Assembly: GCF_016772315.1 (NCBI RefSeq)
Contig: NZ_CP053482.1
Location: 2,480,001 to 2,544,000, forward strand
DNA from: Thiothrix subterranea
GTDB taxonomy: Bacteria; Pseudomonadota; Gammaproteobacteria; Thiotrichales; Thiotrichaceae
Length of the DNA stretch: 64,000 nucleotides
Reading direction: 5' to 3'
Both the position numbers and the translations under genes were made by a program. The notes under the pieces are model-generated. The model was given only the letters and a program-made list of their open reading frames with translations. It made no database searches and had not been told where the DNA came from. Positions 1 to 9,085 of the stretch are shown here, in pieces (position 1 is the stretch's first letter; each line of letters begins with the position of its first letter).

Positions 1-2172
1 GCGTCCGGCGGCTTGGCGGTCAATTTCGGCACGCAGGTATTGCACCCCCGCGTTTTTCTGGGTGTAAACGTCGGATGCACCGGGGATTTTCTCCAAAATC
101 GTGACAATTTGTTGTGCCAGATCGCCCAATACCGCCAGATCCGTGCCGAAAATTTTGATGGCAACATCGCCACGACTGCCGGTCAGCATTTCGGAGACGC
201 GCATATCAATCGGTTGGGTGAAGTTGTAACCCACACCGGGGAATTTTTCCAACACTTGACGGATTTCTTCTTGCAGCCATTCTTTATCCGGCGTTCGCCA
301 CGTTTCGCGGGGTTTTAATACCAGAAAGCTGTCTGTTTCATTCAGGCTCATCGGGTCAAGACCGAGTTCGTCCGAGCCGACCCGTGCGACGATGCGCTCA
401 ATTTCTGGGATGCTATCCAACAAGGCTTGTTGCACTCGCAAGTCGGTTGCGACGCTTTGATCCAGACTGATCGAGGGCAGTTTTTCCAATTGCACCAGCA
501 AGTCGCCTTCATCCATCGTCGGCATGAAGGTTTTACCAATCAAGGGGTAAGTAGCGCCTGCGCCTAACATCACCGCGATGGTCAGGATGTAAACCAAGCT
601 AGGGCGTTTTAACGCGGCATCTAACACCGGCAAGTACACGCGGCGCGATACACGCAATAGCCACGGATCATTGTGCGCAGCCTGTTTCAGCAACCACGAA
701 GCCAGTACCGGAATCACCGTCAATGCCAATAGCAAGGAAATGGACAGGGCGAAAACAATCGTCAGCGCGACCGGCGAAAACAGCTTGCCTTCCAGCCCTT
801 CCAATGTCAGCAGCGGGAGGAACACCAAGGCAATAATGACAATGCCGATACTGACGGGGGAGGAGACTTCTTGCACCGCCCACAGGACTTTTTGCCGTTG
901 CGGGGTTTTGGCTTTTTCATCGTCATGCGCCAGATGTGCCACGATATTTTCGACAATCACCACCGCCGCATCCACCAGCAAGCCGATCGCAATGGCTAAA
1001 CCGCCCAGACTCATTAAGTTGGCGGATAAACCAAATTGGCGCATCAAAATGAACGTGCCTAACACCGACAGCGGCAAAATCAATGCCACCACGAACGCCG
1101 CCCGTAAATTACCCAAGAACGCGAACAAAATAATGCCGACCAATACAAACGCTTCCAGCAAGGCTTTGCTGACGGTGTGAATGGCTTTGTCGACGAGGGT
1201 GGAACGGTCGTAAAACGGCTCAATGGTGACACCGGGCGGCAAGGTTTGGCTGATTTCCGCGAGTTTGGTTTTAATGTTGGTGGTGAGTTGCCCTGCATTT
1301 GCGCCGCGCAAGCTCAGTACCAAGCCTTCGACCGCTTCGCCCTTGCCATTTTGGGTGACTGCGCCGTAACGGGTGAGTTCGCCGAGGGTGACTTGCGCGA
1401 CTTGCCCGACGGTGACGGGTACGCCGTCCACGCTTTTGATGACAATGTGGCGCAAGTCGTCCAGCCCGTTGATGCCACTTTCGATACGCACCACCCACGT
1501 TTCTTCGCCTTCATTGACGCGCCCCGCGCCATCGTTGCGGATATTGGTGTTCAGCGCGGTACGCAAATCGTCCAAGGTTAAGTGACGAGCGTTGAGGGCG
1601 GCTAAATCGGGGGTGATTTCAAAGGTGGTGGCACGTCCGCCAAGGGCGTTGACATCGGCAACACCGGGCAGGGCGCGAAGTTGGGGGCGAATGGTCCAGT
1701 CCAACAAGGTGCGTTTGTCTTGCAGCGGCAAGTCGCCTTCCACGGTGAACATGAAAATTTCGGAGAGCGGGGTGGAAATCGGGGCTAAACCGCCAGTCAC
1801 ATTGTCAGGCAAATCGTTTTTGACGTTGGCAAAGCGTTCCGCGACTTGGCTACGCGCCCAGTAAATATCCGTGCCTTCGGCAAAGTCGAGGGTGATGTCG
1901 GTGAGGGCGTATTTGGAGACACTGCGCAACACGACTTGGTTGGGTATCCCCAGCAATTCGGTTTCGACGGGTTGGGCGATTCGCGCTTCGACTTCTTCGG
2001 GGGTCATGCCTGGGGCTTTGAGGATCAGCTTGACTTGCGTGGTGGATACGTCGGGAAACGCATCAATCGGCAGTTCCTGAAAGGTGCGGACACCAAACAC
2101 GGTCAGCAGCACGGTCAGACCAAGGATCAGCCAGCGTTGTGCGAGGGAAAATTCAGTGAGCCAATTCAGCAT
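1..2172 (-). CDS. Heavy-metal efflux RND permease, CusA/CzcA type (partial, runs off left edge)
   Basis: Inner-membrane proton-driven pump subunit that exports metal cations through a three-part envelope complex. The first 724 codons are present and the C-terminal end lies outside the window. The N-terminus reads MLNWLTEFSLAQRWLILGL, a typical first RND helix, followed by the porter domain and transmembrane helices 2-6. The fourth-helix region contains GLLVDAAVVIVEN, the Asp/Glu proton-relay pattern of the heavy-metal (HME) subgroup; HAE1 drug pumps have a double Asp there. The start follows the adaptor stop by 3 bp, so the two genes are translated together. The metal cannot be read from this part alone. 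Confidence 0.93.
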   Translation of the reverse strand, partial: MLNWLTEFSLAQRWLILGLTVLLTVFGVRTFQELPIDAFPDVSTTQVKLILKAPGMTPEEVEARIAQPVETELLGIPNQVVLRSVSKYALTDITLDFAEGTDIYWARSQVAERFANVKNDLPDNVTGGLAPISTPLSEIFMFTVEGDLPLQDKRTLLDWTIRPQLRALPGVADVNALGGRATTFEITPDLAALNARHLTLDDLRTALNTNIRNDGAGRVNEGEETWVVRIESGINGLDDLRHIVIKSVDGVPVTVGQVAQVTLGELTRYGAVTQNGKGEAVEGLVLSLRGANAGQLTTNIKTKLAEISQTLPPGVTIEPFYDRSTLVDKAIHTVSKALLEAFVLVGIILFAFLGNLRAAFVVALILPLSVLGTFILMRQFGLSANLMSLGGLAIAIGLLVDAAVVIVENIVAHLAHDDEKAKTPQRQKVLWAVQEVSSPVSIGIVIIALVFLPLLTLEGLEGKLFSPVALTIVFALSISLLLALTVIPVLASWLLKQAAHNDPWLLRVSRRVYLPVLDAALKRPSLVYILTIAVMLGAGATYPLIGKTFMPTMDEGDLLVQLEKLPSISLDQSVATDLRVQQALLDSIPEIERIVARVGSDELGLDPMSLNETDSFLVLKPRETWRTPDKEWLQEEIRQVLEKFPGVGYNFTQPIDMRVSEMLTGSRGDVAIKIFGTDLAVLGDLAQQIVTILEKIPGASDVYTQKNAGVQYLRAEIDRQAAGR

Positions 2173-2175
2173 GGG

Positions 2176-3255
2176 TTATTCCTCCGCCTCTTGCCACTTG
2201 GCTTTGAGGGCAGCAACGCCTTTGGTGGCAATGCGGCTGTCGGCTGGCAAGCCGCTGATGGTGGCTTGGCTGTCGTTTTGTTGCACAATTTTGACGGCGG
2301 TTGGGGTGAAACCTTCGGTGCTTTCGGTGAATACATAGGCTTGATCACCCGCCCAGACCAAGCCGCTGGTGGGGATGCTGGCGGCGGCGGCATCGGTATT
2401 GCTGCTGCTTTGCAAGGTGACTTTGACGGTTTGCCCCGGATGTAGCGTGGTGCTGTCTTCCTGCGTTATATCCGCTCGCACGATGACGTTTTGGGCATTA
2501 TCCAAAGCGGGTTGCAAGGCGCGAACCGTGCCGCTGAGTTGGCTGTCGCGAATGGTGACGGTTTGCCCCGCTTGCACGTCTTTGGCTTGGGCGGGAGTGA
2601 GGGGAATTTCTAAACTGAGTTGGCGCAAATTGCCGATTTTGACCAGCGCGGCGGGGGCTTCGACCCGTTGCCCCGGTTCGACCATGGTTTCCAGTATCCA
2701 GCCGCTGATGGGGGCGGTTAGGGTGATTTCAGCGCTGTCGCTGCCGGGTTTAACGCCTAGCAAGCGTAAGGTGGCAATCGCGGCTTCCTGATCGGCTTGC
2801 GCTAACTTTACGTCGTTTTGGGTCAGCAGCCAGGTATTTTTGGCGATTAACCCTTGATCTGCCAGCCGTTGGTCGCGGGCGGCATTGTCGGCGGCGAGTT
2901 GGTATTTGAGGCGGGCTTGCAGGTATTGGCGTTGCGCTTCCACCACGTCGGGGGAGGAAAGCGAGGCTACTTTGTCACCAGCCTTCACGGTTTCACCGGC
3001 TTGATGCAGTAAGGTGGTGATTAGCCCATCGGCGGGTGCGGCGACCACGCGCACACTGGAGGGCGGTAACATCACTTGCGCATTCACTTCCAGCGCGGTG
3101 TTGGCGCTGGCGCTGCTGGTGAGTGGCGTGACCTCGATGCCGAGCGCACTGCGTTGTTCCGCTGGCATGGGAATAATGACGGCGGCGGTGGCGATGCTGG
3201 GAAGCAGCAAGGCTAAGCTCAATAGGCTAGGCGTTATTTTATGGAACACGGGCAT
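2176..3255 (-). CDS. RND efflux periplasmic adaptor, CusB/CzcB type
   Basis: Membrane-fusion protein of 359 residues linking the RND permease to an outer-membrane channel. It begins with a signal peptide (hydrophobic LLSLALLLPSIATAA, cleavage near residue 24). After that come a barrel-sandwich/lipoyl half-motif (GETVKAGDKVASL), a short alpha-hairpin with YLQARLKYQLAADNAARDQR, and a beta-barrel domain (SLEIPLTPAQAKDVQAGQTV). No His/Met-rich metal-binding N-terminus like that of E. coli CusB is visible. The gene lies directly upstream of the CusA-like permease. No CusC/TolC-like channel gene precedes it, so that partner must be elsewhere or past the left edge. Confidence 0.9.
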   Translation of the reverse strand: MPVFHKITPSLLSLALLLPSIATAAVIIPMPAEQRSALGIEVTPLTSSASANTALEVNAQVMLPPSSVRVVAAPADGLITTLLHQAGETVKAGDKVASLSSPDVVEAQRQYLQARLKYQLAADNAARDQRLADQGLIAKNTWLLTQNDVKLAQADQEAAIATLRLLGVKPGSDSAEITLTAPISGWILETMVEPGQRVEAPAALVKIGNLRQLSLEIPLTPAQAKDVQAGQTVTIRDSQLSGTVRALQPALDNAQNVIVRADITQEDSTTLHPGQTVKVTLQSSSNTDAAAASIPTSGLVWAGDQAYVFTESTEGFTPTAVKIVQQNDSQATISGLPADSRIATKGVAALKAKWQEAEE

Positions 3256-3359
3256 TCACTCTGGTTGGGTCTTGATCAGAGTATATTAGCCTATATTAAT
3301 CTTTGGCAGGCGGCAAAGGGTCAGCCGGAGGCGTTTTAGGGCATTTGCCCTACTGTTGA

Positions 3360-3878
3360 TCAGTTCAAAAAGTCTTCAAAGAACCACGCGGCGAATTCGT
3401 GTCGCCCGTTCAGCCCCGATTTGCGGTAGAGGGCAATGGCTTGCTGGCGCACGGTTTTTTCCTTGGTGTTGCGGATGGCAGCAATTTCTTCAAAGCTCAA
3501 ACCTTTCAGCAACAATAGCGCAACGGCTTTTTCGGTCGGGCTAAGTTCCCAAGCGTCGAGTTGTTCGTGGATGACCACGATGTAGCCTTTGCCCGCTTGT
3601 TGCAGTTTTTTGTGCAGGTCGGAAATACGGGTGTGGGAATGGTGTAACTGGTGGTTAAGGGCTTCGATTTCCTGATGTTTGCGGTAGTTTTCCCAGAGCA
3701 AATAGCCTACGCCCGCGAAGGAGATGACCACAACGATGGCATCAACGCTCATGTGCAAAGCATGGCGATCCGCTTTTTGCACATCAAGGGTAAAACCGTA
3801 AGTGTGAAGCACGGCAACGACAAACAGTAGGCCGATAATGAATAAATCTCTTGCACGAAACATGTTGGTATAGGCCAT
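3360..3878 (-). CDS. Membrane-anchored LuxR-type helix-turn-helix regulator
   Basis: 172-residue protein with two N-terminal membrane helices (about residues 12-30 and 43-62), a short coiled coil (KHQEIEALNHQLHHSHTRIS) and a C-terminal LuxR/GerE-type DNA-binding domain. The domain shows LSPTEKAVALLLLKGLSFEEIA followed by KTVRQQAIALYRKSGL, the recognition-helix region. There is no receiver domain, so the input probably comes through the membrane part. It lies 104 bp upstream of the CusB/CusA genes on the same strand and could control them, but this is inference from position. It is divergent from the lipoprotein gene at 4024. Confidence 0.75.
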   Translation of the reverse strand: MAYTNMFRARDLFIIGLLFVVAVLHTYGFTLDVQKADRHALHMSVDAIVVVISFAGVGYLLWENYRKHQEIEALNHQLHHSHTRISDLHKKLQQAGKGYIVVIHEQLDAWELSPTEKAVALLLLKGLSFEEIAAIRNTKEKTVRQQAIALYRKSGLNGRHEFAAWFFEDFLN

Positions 3879-4023
3879 TGGGCTGTGAAGGGAAGAGCGG
3901 TGATTTTAGGGGATGCGCTGGCATCTGCAAAGTAAGGAATAGATTTTCAGCTTCATTTCAGGTTGAACCGTTACAGTCCCGCGCTTTTCGTAATACAGAT
4001 AACAGAGAATGGGATTGTTCAGC

Positions 4024-4680
4024 ATGAAAATGAAAAAGAGTACGGCGGCAGGGTATGTGGTCACGTTGTGTTCCTTATTGGCACTTGCCGGTTGTGGCGG
4101 TGGTGGCGGCAATGGTAACAGCGCGAGCAATGCGACGGGCGGTAATGGCGATGGCGGCGCACCCACCGAGTCTTACATTGATTACCTTGCCAGCCATCAT
4201 GCGGCTTACACCAATACGGGCACGGCGGAAAATCCGAGCGCTCGTTTTGAGGATACCAGCTATTCCCTATCATGGCTGATTGCCACGCAAACGGCAGAAC
4301 AAGCCGAAAACCTCCAGAAACACATCGAGTTCATGGGAACGTCTATGGCGAATGGCGGCAATCCCCGCGAGTGGGATAAGCTGTTCTTAGCCGATGCCTA
4401 CATGAAAACCGAACACCGTTATGAAACGCGGGTGTCGGTTTCTGGGTATAATGTTTTGGTTGAAAAAGTCGCTACCGATGCGTGCGCTTATCAGCTCTTA
4501 AAAGCCCATGCGACGGGCATCAGTGGCAAGTTTTTTGAAGGCAATATCAAAGTGGATTTCAGCCCACTCGCCGAAGCGGTCATTGCCAGCGAAGCGTGCG
4601 CGATCGACCGCAGTGCGATCGAGACGTATATTGCGGCACGGTTGAAACCCGTTCCCAAAGGTATCCAGAAAAACACGTAA
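4024..4680 (+). CDS. Hypothetical lipoprotein
   Basis: Exported lipoprotein of unknown function, 218 residues from this start. The N-terminus MKMKKSTAAGYVVTLCSLLA carries a lipobox LAGC at about residues 22-25, followed by a Gly-rich linker (GGGGGNGNSASN), which implies lipid attachment at that Cys. An in-frame ATG at 4009 would add five residues (MGLFS) before the basic n-region. The later start gives the more usual signal peptide, but neither has a strong ribosome site. Four Cys occur in or near the lipobox and the C-terminal half. The gene precedes the response regulator/kinase pair by 16 bp, so it may be a periplasmic part of that signalling unit. I recognise no family. Confidence 0.7.
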   Translation: MKMKKSTAAGYVVTLCSLLALAGCGGGGGNGNSASNATGGNGDGGAPTESYIDYLASHHAAYTNTGTAENPSARFEDTSYSLSWLIATQTAEQAENLQKHIEFMGTSMANGGNPREWDKLFLADAYMKTEHRYETRVSVSGYNVLVEKVATDACAYQLLKAHATGISGKFFEGNIKVDFSPLAEAVIASEACAIDRSAIETYIAARLKPVPKGIQKNT

Positions 4681-4696
4681 CGTTAACAGGAAAGCC

Positions 4697-5386
4697 ATGC
4701 GCCTATTATTGGTCGAAGACGACACCGAACTCAGCAGCAGTTTGCACACGCGCTTGAAACGTGAAGGCTTCGCGGTGGACATTGCCAACAATGGCGTGGA
4801 TGGTGAATTCATGGGCGACGAAACGCCTTACGATGCGGTGATTCTCGACCTCGGTTTGCCGCAACGCAGCGGGCTGGAGGTCTTGCAACACTGGCGGCAG
4901 CGCGGCAATCGTGTGCCGGTGATTATCCTCACCGCACGCGATGCCTGGCACGAACGGGTGGACGGTTTCAAAGCCGGGGCAGACGATTACCTCGGCAAGC
5001 CGTTTCATTTTGAGGAATTGTTGGTGCGGGTGCAGGCGTTGATTCGTCGTAATTTGCAAGCGGCAGTTCCCGACCAAAAGCTGCATTGCTGCGGGCTGCA
5101 ATTGGATGAGGCACACCAGCAAGTTACCACGCCAGCCGGTGAGGTTTTCGAGTTGACGGGGACAGAGTTTCGTTTGTTACGCTATTTCATGTTGCACCCC
5201 GGTCGGATTCTCACCAAATCACGTTTAACCGAACACGTTTACGAGCAAGATTTTGACCGTGATAGCAATGTGATCGAAGTCTACGTGCGCCATTTGCGCC
5301 GCAAGTTGGGGGATTGGCGTATTCAAACGCGCCGTGGGCAGGGGTATATTTTTATTGATCCTGACAAGCCGGAGCTACCCGTATGA
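4697..5386 (+). CDS. OmpR/PhoP-type response regulator
   Basis: Two-component response regulator, 229 residues. The receiver domain (1-115) has the acidic pair D8-D9, phospho-acceptor D51 in VILDLGLP, T79 in ILTARD and K101 in GKPF. The C-terminal winged helix (about 130-222) has TGTEFRLLRYFMLHPGRIL and the recognition region DSNVIEVYVRHLRRKL. It closely follows the QseB/PhoP/TctD pattern. A good ribosome site (AGGAAAG) precedes the ATG. The stop overlaps the kinase start by 4 bp (ATGA), which indicates translational coupling. Target genes cannot be told from the sequence; the divergent CusBA/LuxR block is close by. Confidence 0.93.
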   Translation: MRLLLVEDDTELSSSLHTRLKREGFAVDIANNGVDGEFMGDETPYDAVILDLGLPQRSGLEVLQHWRQRGNRVPVIILTARDAWHERVDGFKAGADDYLGKPFHFEELLVRVQALIRRNLQAAVPDQKLHCCGLQLDEAHQQVTTPAGEVFELTGTEFRLLRYFMLHPGRILTKSRLTEHVYEQDFDRDSNVIEVYVRHLRRKLGDWRIQTRRGQGYIFIDPDKPELPV

Positions 5387-6405
5387 AGTCGTTGGAACGT
5401 CAGTTGCAGGTCAATCTTGCAATTATTTTGGTGTTGGTGATGGCGTTGATTTGGGGGGTAGGGCTGGCGTTGCCCTGGTTTTTTGAAGGAACAACGCAAA
5501 ATGTGCATTCGGCGGGGGTGGTGTTTGTGCCAGACGCGACGCAACACCGTCCGCAGCGTTTCAAGTGGTTATTTCCGTTATTGGCGGCAGCGGGTATTGC
5601 ATTGATTTTGGTGATTCAGGGTATTGTTATCCGCCGAACTTTTCGACGTTTGGATTACATTCGTGCGGAATTACAACAGCTTGATGCGGGCAATATCAAT
5701 AAGCTCAATGAGGCCGTGCCTGCGGAAATTTACCCGATTATCAAGGAATTCAACCATCTGTTAAGCTTGATGCAGGAGCGTTTGGAACGTTCCCGCAATG
5801 CGTTAGGCAATCTGGCGCACGCGCTGAAAACCCCGCTCAATTTACTCACGCAACACCTTGATGCTGACATATCAGCGACCAGCCATCAGCAGGCGCAATT
5901 GCAAGCCGAACGCATCCGCCAATTGACCGAGCGTGAACTTAAACGTGCGCGTATGGCAGGTCTTGGTAATACCACGCAACGCTTTGACCCGCGTGTGGAA
6001 TTGCCCGTGCTGGTGGAGGTGTTGGCACAGGTACACCACAAATCCCCGCGCTGCATTACGCTGGAGATTGCCCCGACGATTACCCGTTTCGGCGACCGCG
6101 AAGACATGCTGGAATTGCTGGGAAATTTGCTGGATAACGCCTGCAAATGGGCGCAGCAACAGGTGTGTTGCCAAATCAGCCGTGTCGCGGGCAAAGTGCA
6201 GATTAGCGTGGAAGACGATGGCAACGGGCGCACCGAGGCTGAATTACAGCAAATGGCGGCACGCGGGGTGCGGCTGGATGAAAGCGTCGAAGGCCACGGG
6301 TTGGGGCTGTCGATTTGCAAAGACATTACCAAATTGTACGGTGGCACGTTGGTGTTTGCGCGTTCCACGCAACTGGGCGGCTTGCGCGTAACGGTTACGT
6401 TTTAA
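5383..6405 (+). CDS. Two-component sensor histidine kinase (PhoQ/QseC-like)
   Basis: 340-residue inner-membrane kinase paired with the regulator upstream. Two membrane helices (about 12-34 and 62-83) enclose a very short periplasmic loop of about 28 residues, too small for a PAS or Cache domain. A HAMP-like linker follows. The dimerisation/phospho-acceptor box is LGNLAHALKTPL with H146, the PhoQ/QseC style with Ala-Leu-Lys in place of Glu-Ile-Arg. The ATP-binding domain has LLGNLLDNACKWA (N box), EDDGNG (G1) and GHGLGLSICKDI (G2). The short sensor loop suggests it senses within the membrane or through a partner such as the upstream lipoprotein; that is inference. Confidence 0.92.
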   Translation: MKSLERQLQVNLAIILVLVMALIWGVGLALPWFFEGTTQNVHSAGVVFVPDATQHRPQRFKWLFPLLAAAGIALILVIQGIVIRRTFRRLDYIRAELQQLDAGNINKLNEAVPAEIYPIIKEFNHLLSLMQERLERSRNALGNLAHALKTPLNLLTQHLDADISATSHQQAQLQAERIRQLTERELKRARMAGLGNTTQRFDPRVELPVLVEVLAQVHHKSPRCITLEIAPTITRFGDREDMLELLGNLLDNACKWAQQQVCCQISRVAGKVQISVEDDGNGRTEAELQQMAARGVRLDESVEGHGLGLSICKDITKLYGGTLVFARSTQLGGLRVTVTF

Positions 6406-6416
6406 ACCAGTATCTT

Positions 6417-6740
6417 TTAAACGGCTTGTTGCAATGCTTGTAAGGTGGCGGGATACAAGGTTTCCAGTTCCGTGACCAAGGCATTAACGCCGCTGGCATC
6501 GCCACTTTCGCCTTTGTGTTGCAAGGTTTTGCAAAGGTCGCTCATTTGCACCGCGCCGAGGCTGACGCACGAACCTTTGAGTTTGTGGGCAGCTTTGCCG
6601 AGTTCGATGAGGTTGCCGCTGTCGGCGTGTTGGCGAATATTGGTGAGCATCGCCGGGGTGGTGCTGCCAAACAGTTGAATGAGGCGCGGTAAAATAGCGG
6701 CCGGGAGCTGTTGGAGTGCTTCAGTAGCTACTAATGGCAT
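6417..6740 (-). CDS. Stand-alone histidine phosphotransfer (Hpt) protein
   Basis: 107-residue Hpt-domain protein that would accept phosphate from the adjacent hybrid kinase and pass it to a response regulator. The phospho-accepting His is in KAAHKLKGSCVSLGA, the classical AHxLKGS motif. The start chosen at 6740 has a good ribosome site (GAGGAAG, 7 bp away) and lies inside the last 20 bp of the kinase gene, giving overlapping, coupled reading frames. A longer in-frame start at 6842 would read antisense-like sequence inside the kinase and is unlikely. The gene ends 11 bp from the convergent kinase at 5383-6405. Confidence 0.88.
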   Translation of the reverse strand: MPLVATEALQQLPAAILPRLIQLFGSTTPAMLTNIRQHADSGNLIELGKAAHKLKGSCVSLGAVQMSDLCKTLQHKGESGDASGVNALVTELETLYPATLQALQQAV

Positions 6741-9063
6741 GATTGGCTTCCTCGCGAGGCTGATAGCGGTTGTTGGGTGTGCACCAGTATTGCAGGGCGA
6801 TTTCGACAGCTTCGGGCAATACGGGTTTGCTAATGTAATCATTCATCCCTGCTTGCAGGCATTCTTGCCGGTCGCCTTCCATGGCATTCGCGGTCATGGC
6901 AATGATGATCGGTTGTTGATCCAGCGGGAAATCCGCGCGAATGCGGCGGGTGGCTTCGAGGCCGTCCATATCCGGCATTTGCATGTCCATGAAAATCACG
7001 TCGTAGGCTTTTTTGCGCAGGGCTTGCAGGGCTTCGAGGCCGCTTTCGGCAAGGTCAACTTTGTAAGCCATTTCATCCAAGATGGACGAGGCGACAATTT
7101 GGTTGATGGGGTTGTCTTCTGCTAACAGAATGCTGAGTGGCAAACGTTCGCCCAATTTGAGGGGGGATTTTTCTGGGCGATTGCTGACCAGATTGAGTTC
7201 TCCCAATACCGTCATGAGGCTGTCAAATAAACGGCTGCGGGTCAGCGGCTTGGTAAGGTACAGGTTGTAGAGTTCGCGCACCGTTTCTTTGGGGTGGCGG
7301 TCATTGGGGGGCGCAATCAGAATCAGCGGCAATTCTTGCTTGCTGAAGCGTTGGCGAATGTATTTTGCTAATTCCAGTGGGGCATCGCCGGGCAAGTTGC
7401 TTTCGATGAGGGCAATGTCATAAGGCTTGCCGATGGCGAGGCGGCTGATGGCATCGGCAGCGGTGCTGGCAGTGTCTACGCTCGCACCCCAGCCATGGCA
7501 AACGTCTTGCATGGCTTGGCTGCTGGCGGGATTATTTTCTACCACTAACAGACGCTTGCCGATAATTTCAGGGATATTGGTGTGCAAAAACGGTTTGAGT
7601 TTGCCGTTGGCTTGGCGGGTTTTGATGGTGAAATGAAAACGGCTGCCGACGCCTACCGTGCTTTCTGCCCAGACTTTGCCGCCCATCATCTCGACAAGGT
7701 GGCGTGAAATCGCCAGCCCCAGCCCTGTGCCTTCGTGCCGACGGCTGAGGGTTTCATCAGCACGGCTGAATTGCTCGAAAATGTTTTCTAGCCTGTCGGC
7801 TGGAATGCCGGGGCCGGTGTCGTTGATCTGGAATTCGAGTTCGTAAGCGTCATTGTGATGGCTGCGCGGGATAACAAACACGGTGATTTCACCGCTGTCG
7901 GTAAACTTGATGGCGTTACCGATTAGATTGGTTAAAATTTGCCGCAAACGCACCATGTCGCCTTCGATGAACAGCGGAATAGACGGCCCCACGGCATAAG
8001 CCAGTTCCAGATTTTTTTCGAGGGCTTTGGCATTGAGCAGGTTGAGAATTTCTTCAATACACGCACGTAATTCAAACGGTTCGCGCTTGAGATCGAGTTT
8101 GCCCGCTTCAATCTTGGAAAAATCCAACACGTCATTGATGACGGTGAGCAAGTGTTCGCCGCTGAGGTGAATGCTGTCCACGAATTCGGTTTGCTTTTTG
8201 CTCATGGGCGTATTCATTAGCAAGCGCGTCATGCCGATCACGCCGTTCATCGGGGTGCGGATTTCGTGGCTCATGGTGGCGAGGAAGCGGGCTTTGGTTT
8301 TGACCGCATCTTCGGCGATTTTTTGCGCCGTTTGCGCCGTTTGGGTCATGTGTTGGAAGCGCGTCGAAAAATACAAGCGGCTAATAATCAGCAACACAAT
8401 AATGCCCAGTGTTCCCCACAAGGCGCGTTGTTTTAAATACGTGAGTTGTTCCGCCATCTGTGTGGTGCTGGCATCGGTACTTTGGATGGATTGCAGAATG
8501 GTATCGCCAATTTCTTGCCCTAATTGATTGTCGATTTTTTCAATTTCTGCCATCAAATCCTTCGCTTGATTGGCGGTATCGCGTGCATCCGCCGCGAGTT
8601 GCCGCCAATGCGGGGAGTTCAAGCCTTCTAGCTCGGTACTAAGGTTGGACATGATGCCAATGACTTCTTCGTAGTTGGCTTTCAGGTCTGGGCGGTCATC
8701 AATTGGCCAGACGGCTAAGAGTTGTTGACCTTGTTGTTGCAATGTTTGGCTAAGTTGGTGCAACAGCGGCAGATTATCCGGCGTACTGTCGGGGTTAAAC
8801 GCAAACTTGAAGAATTCATCGTTTAACTGGTCAAACGTTGCGCGTTGTTGATCAATGGCGGTTTCCAGTTCGAGCTGGCGCATGAATGAGGCATGGGATT
8901 GCTGCAACGAGGTATTCGACACCTGCATATTCTGGCGCACTTGGCTGGATATGTCGGTGAGATGAAACCACAGCAATACGGCAATAATTCCCAACAATGC
9001 GATAAGAAACGTACTGTCAATAATTTGCAGTATCCGTAAGTTATTGAAAACGCGCATAATCAA
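6721..9063 (-). CDS. Hybrid sensor histidine kinase with a degenerate and an intact receiver
   Basis: 780-residue BarA-like hybrid kinase. Membrane helices at about 14-33 and 214-231 bracket a largely helical periplasmic region of about 180 residues. The HisKA box FLATMSHEIRTPMNGVIG has H266. The HATPase domain spans about 365-480, with NLIGNAIKFTDSGEI and GTGLGLAISRHL. The first receiver-like domain (504-620) has lost its acidic pair (E509-N510) and has Glu (E554, ALIES) where the phospho-acceptor Asp should be, so it is probably a pseudo-receiver. The second receiver (645-765) is intact: E649-D650, D693 in FMDMQMPDMDG, and Lys in ISKPV. The Hpt gene overlaps its 3' end, completing a phosphorelay. 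The heme-type protein gene lies 22 bp upstream. Confidence 0.92.
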   Translation of the reverse strand: MIMRVFNNLRILQIIDSTFLIALLGIIAVLLWFHLTDISSQVRQNMQVSNTSLQQSHASFMRQLELETAIDQQRATFDQLNDEFFKFAFNPDSTPDNLPLLHQLSQTLQQQGQQLLAVWPIDDRPDLKANYEEVIGIMSNLSTELEGLNSPHWRQLAADARDTANQAKDLMAEIEKIDNQLGQEIGDTILQSIQSTDASTTQMAEQLTYLKQRALWGTLGIIVLLIISRLYFSTRFQHMTQTAQTAQKIAEDAVKTKARFLATMSHEIRTPMNGVIGMTRLLMNTPMSKKQTEFVDSIHLSGEHLLTVINDVLDFSKIEAGKLDLKREPFELRACIEEILNLLNAKALEKNLELAYAVGPSIPLFIEGDMVRLRQILTNLIGNAIKFTDSGEITVFVIPRSHHNDAYELEFQINDTGPGIPADRLENIFEQFSRADETLSRRHEGTGLGLAISRHLVEMMGGKVWAESTVGVGSRFHFTIKTRQANGKLKPFLHTNIPEIIGKRLLVVENNPASSQAMQDVCHGWGASVDTASTAADAISRLAIGKPYDIALIESNLPGDAPLELAKYIRQRFSKQELPLILIAPPNDRHPKETVRELYNLYLTKPLTRSRLFDSLMTVLGELNLVSNRPEKSPLKLGERLPLSILLAEDNPINQIVASSILDEMAYKVDLAESGLEALQALRKKAYDVIFMDMQMPDMDGLEATRRIRADFPLDQQPIIIAMTANAMEGDRQECLQAGMNDYISKPVLPEAVEIALQYWCTPNNRYQPREEANHAISSY

Positions 9064-9085
9064 TTATTCGTTGTTATTGTGGGTG

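Noticed and set aside
1177-1581. Plus-strand ORFs inside the CusA-like gene
   Set aside because: The minus strand in this region encodes a clear RND permease; the plus-strand frames have no family features.
7190-7290. Possible third receiver or extra domain between the two receivers of the hybrid kinase
   Set aside because: The stretch is simply the end of the degenerate first receiver and the linker; no extra motif was found.
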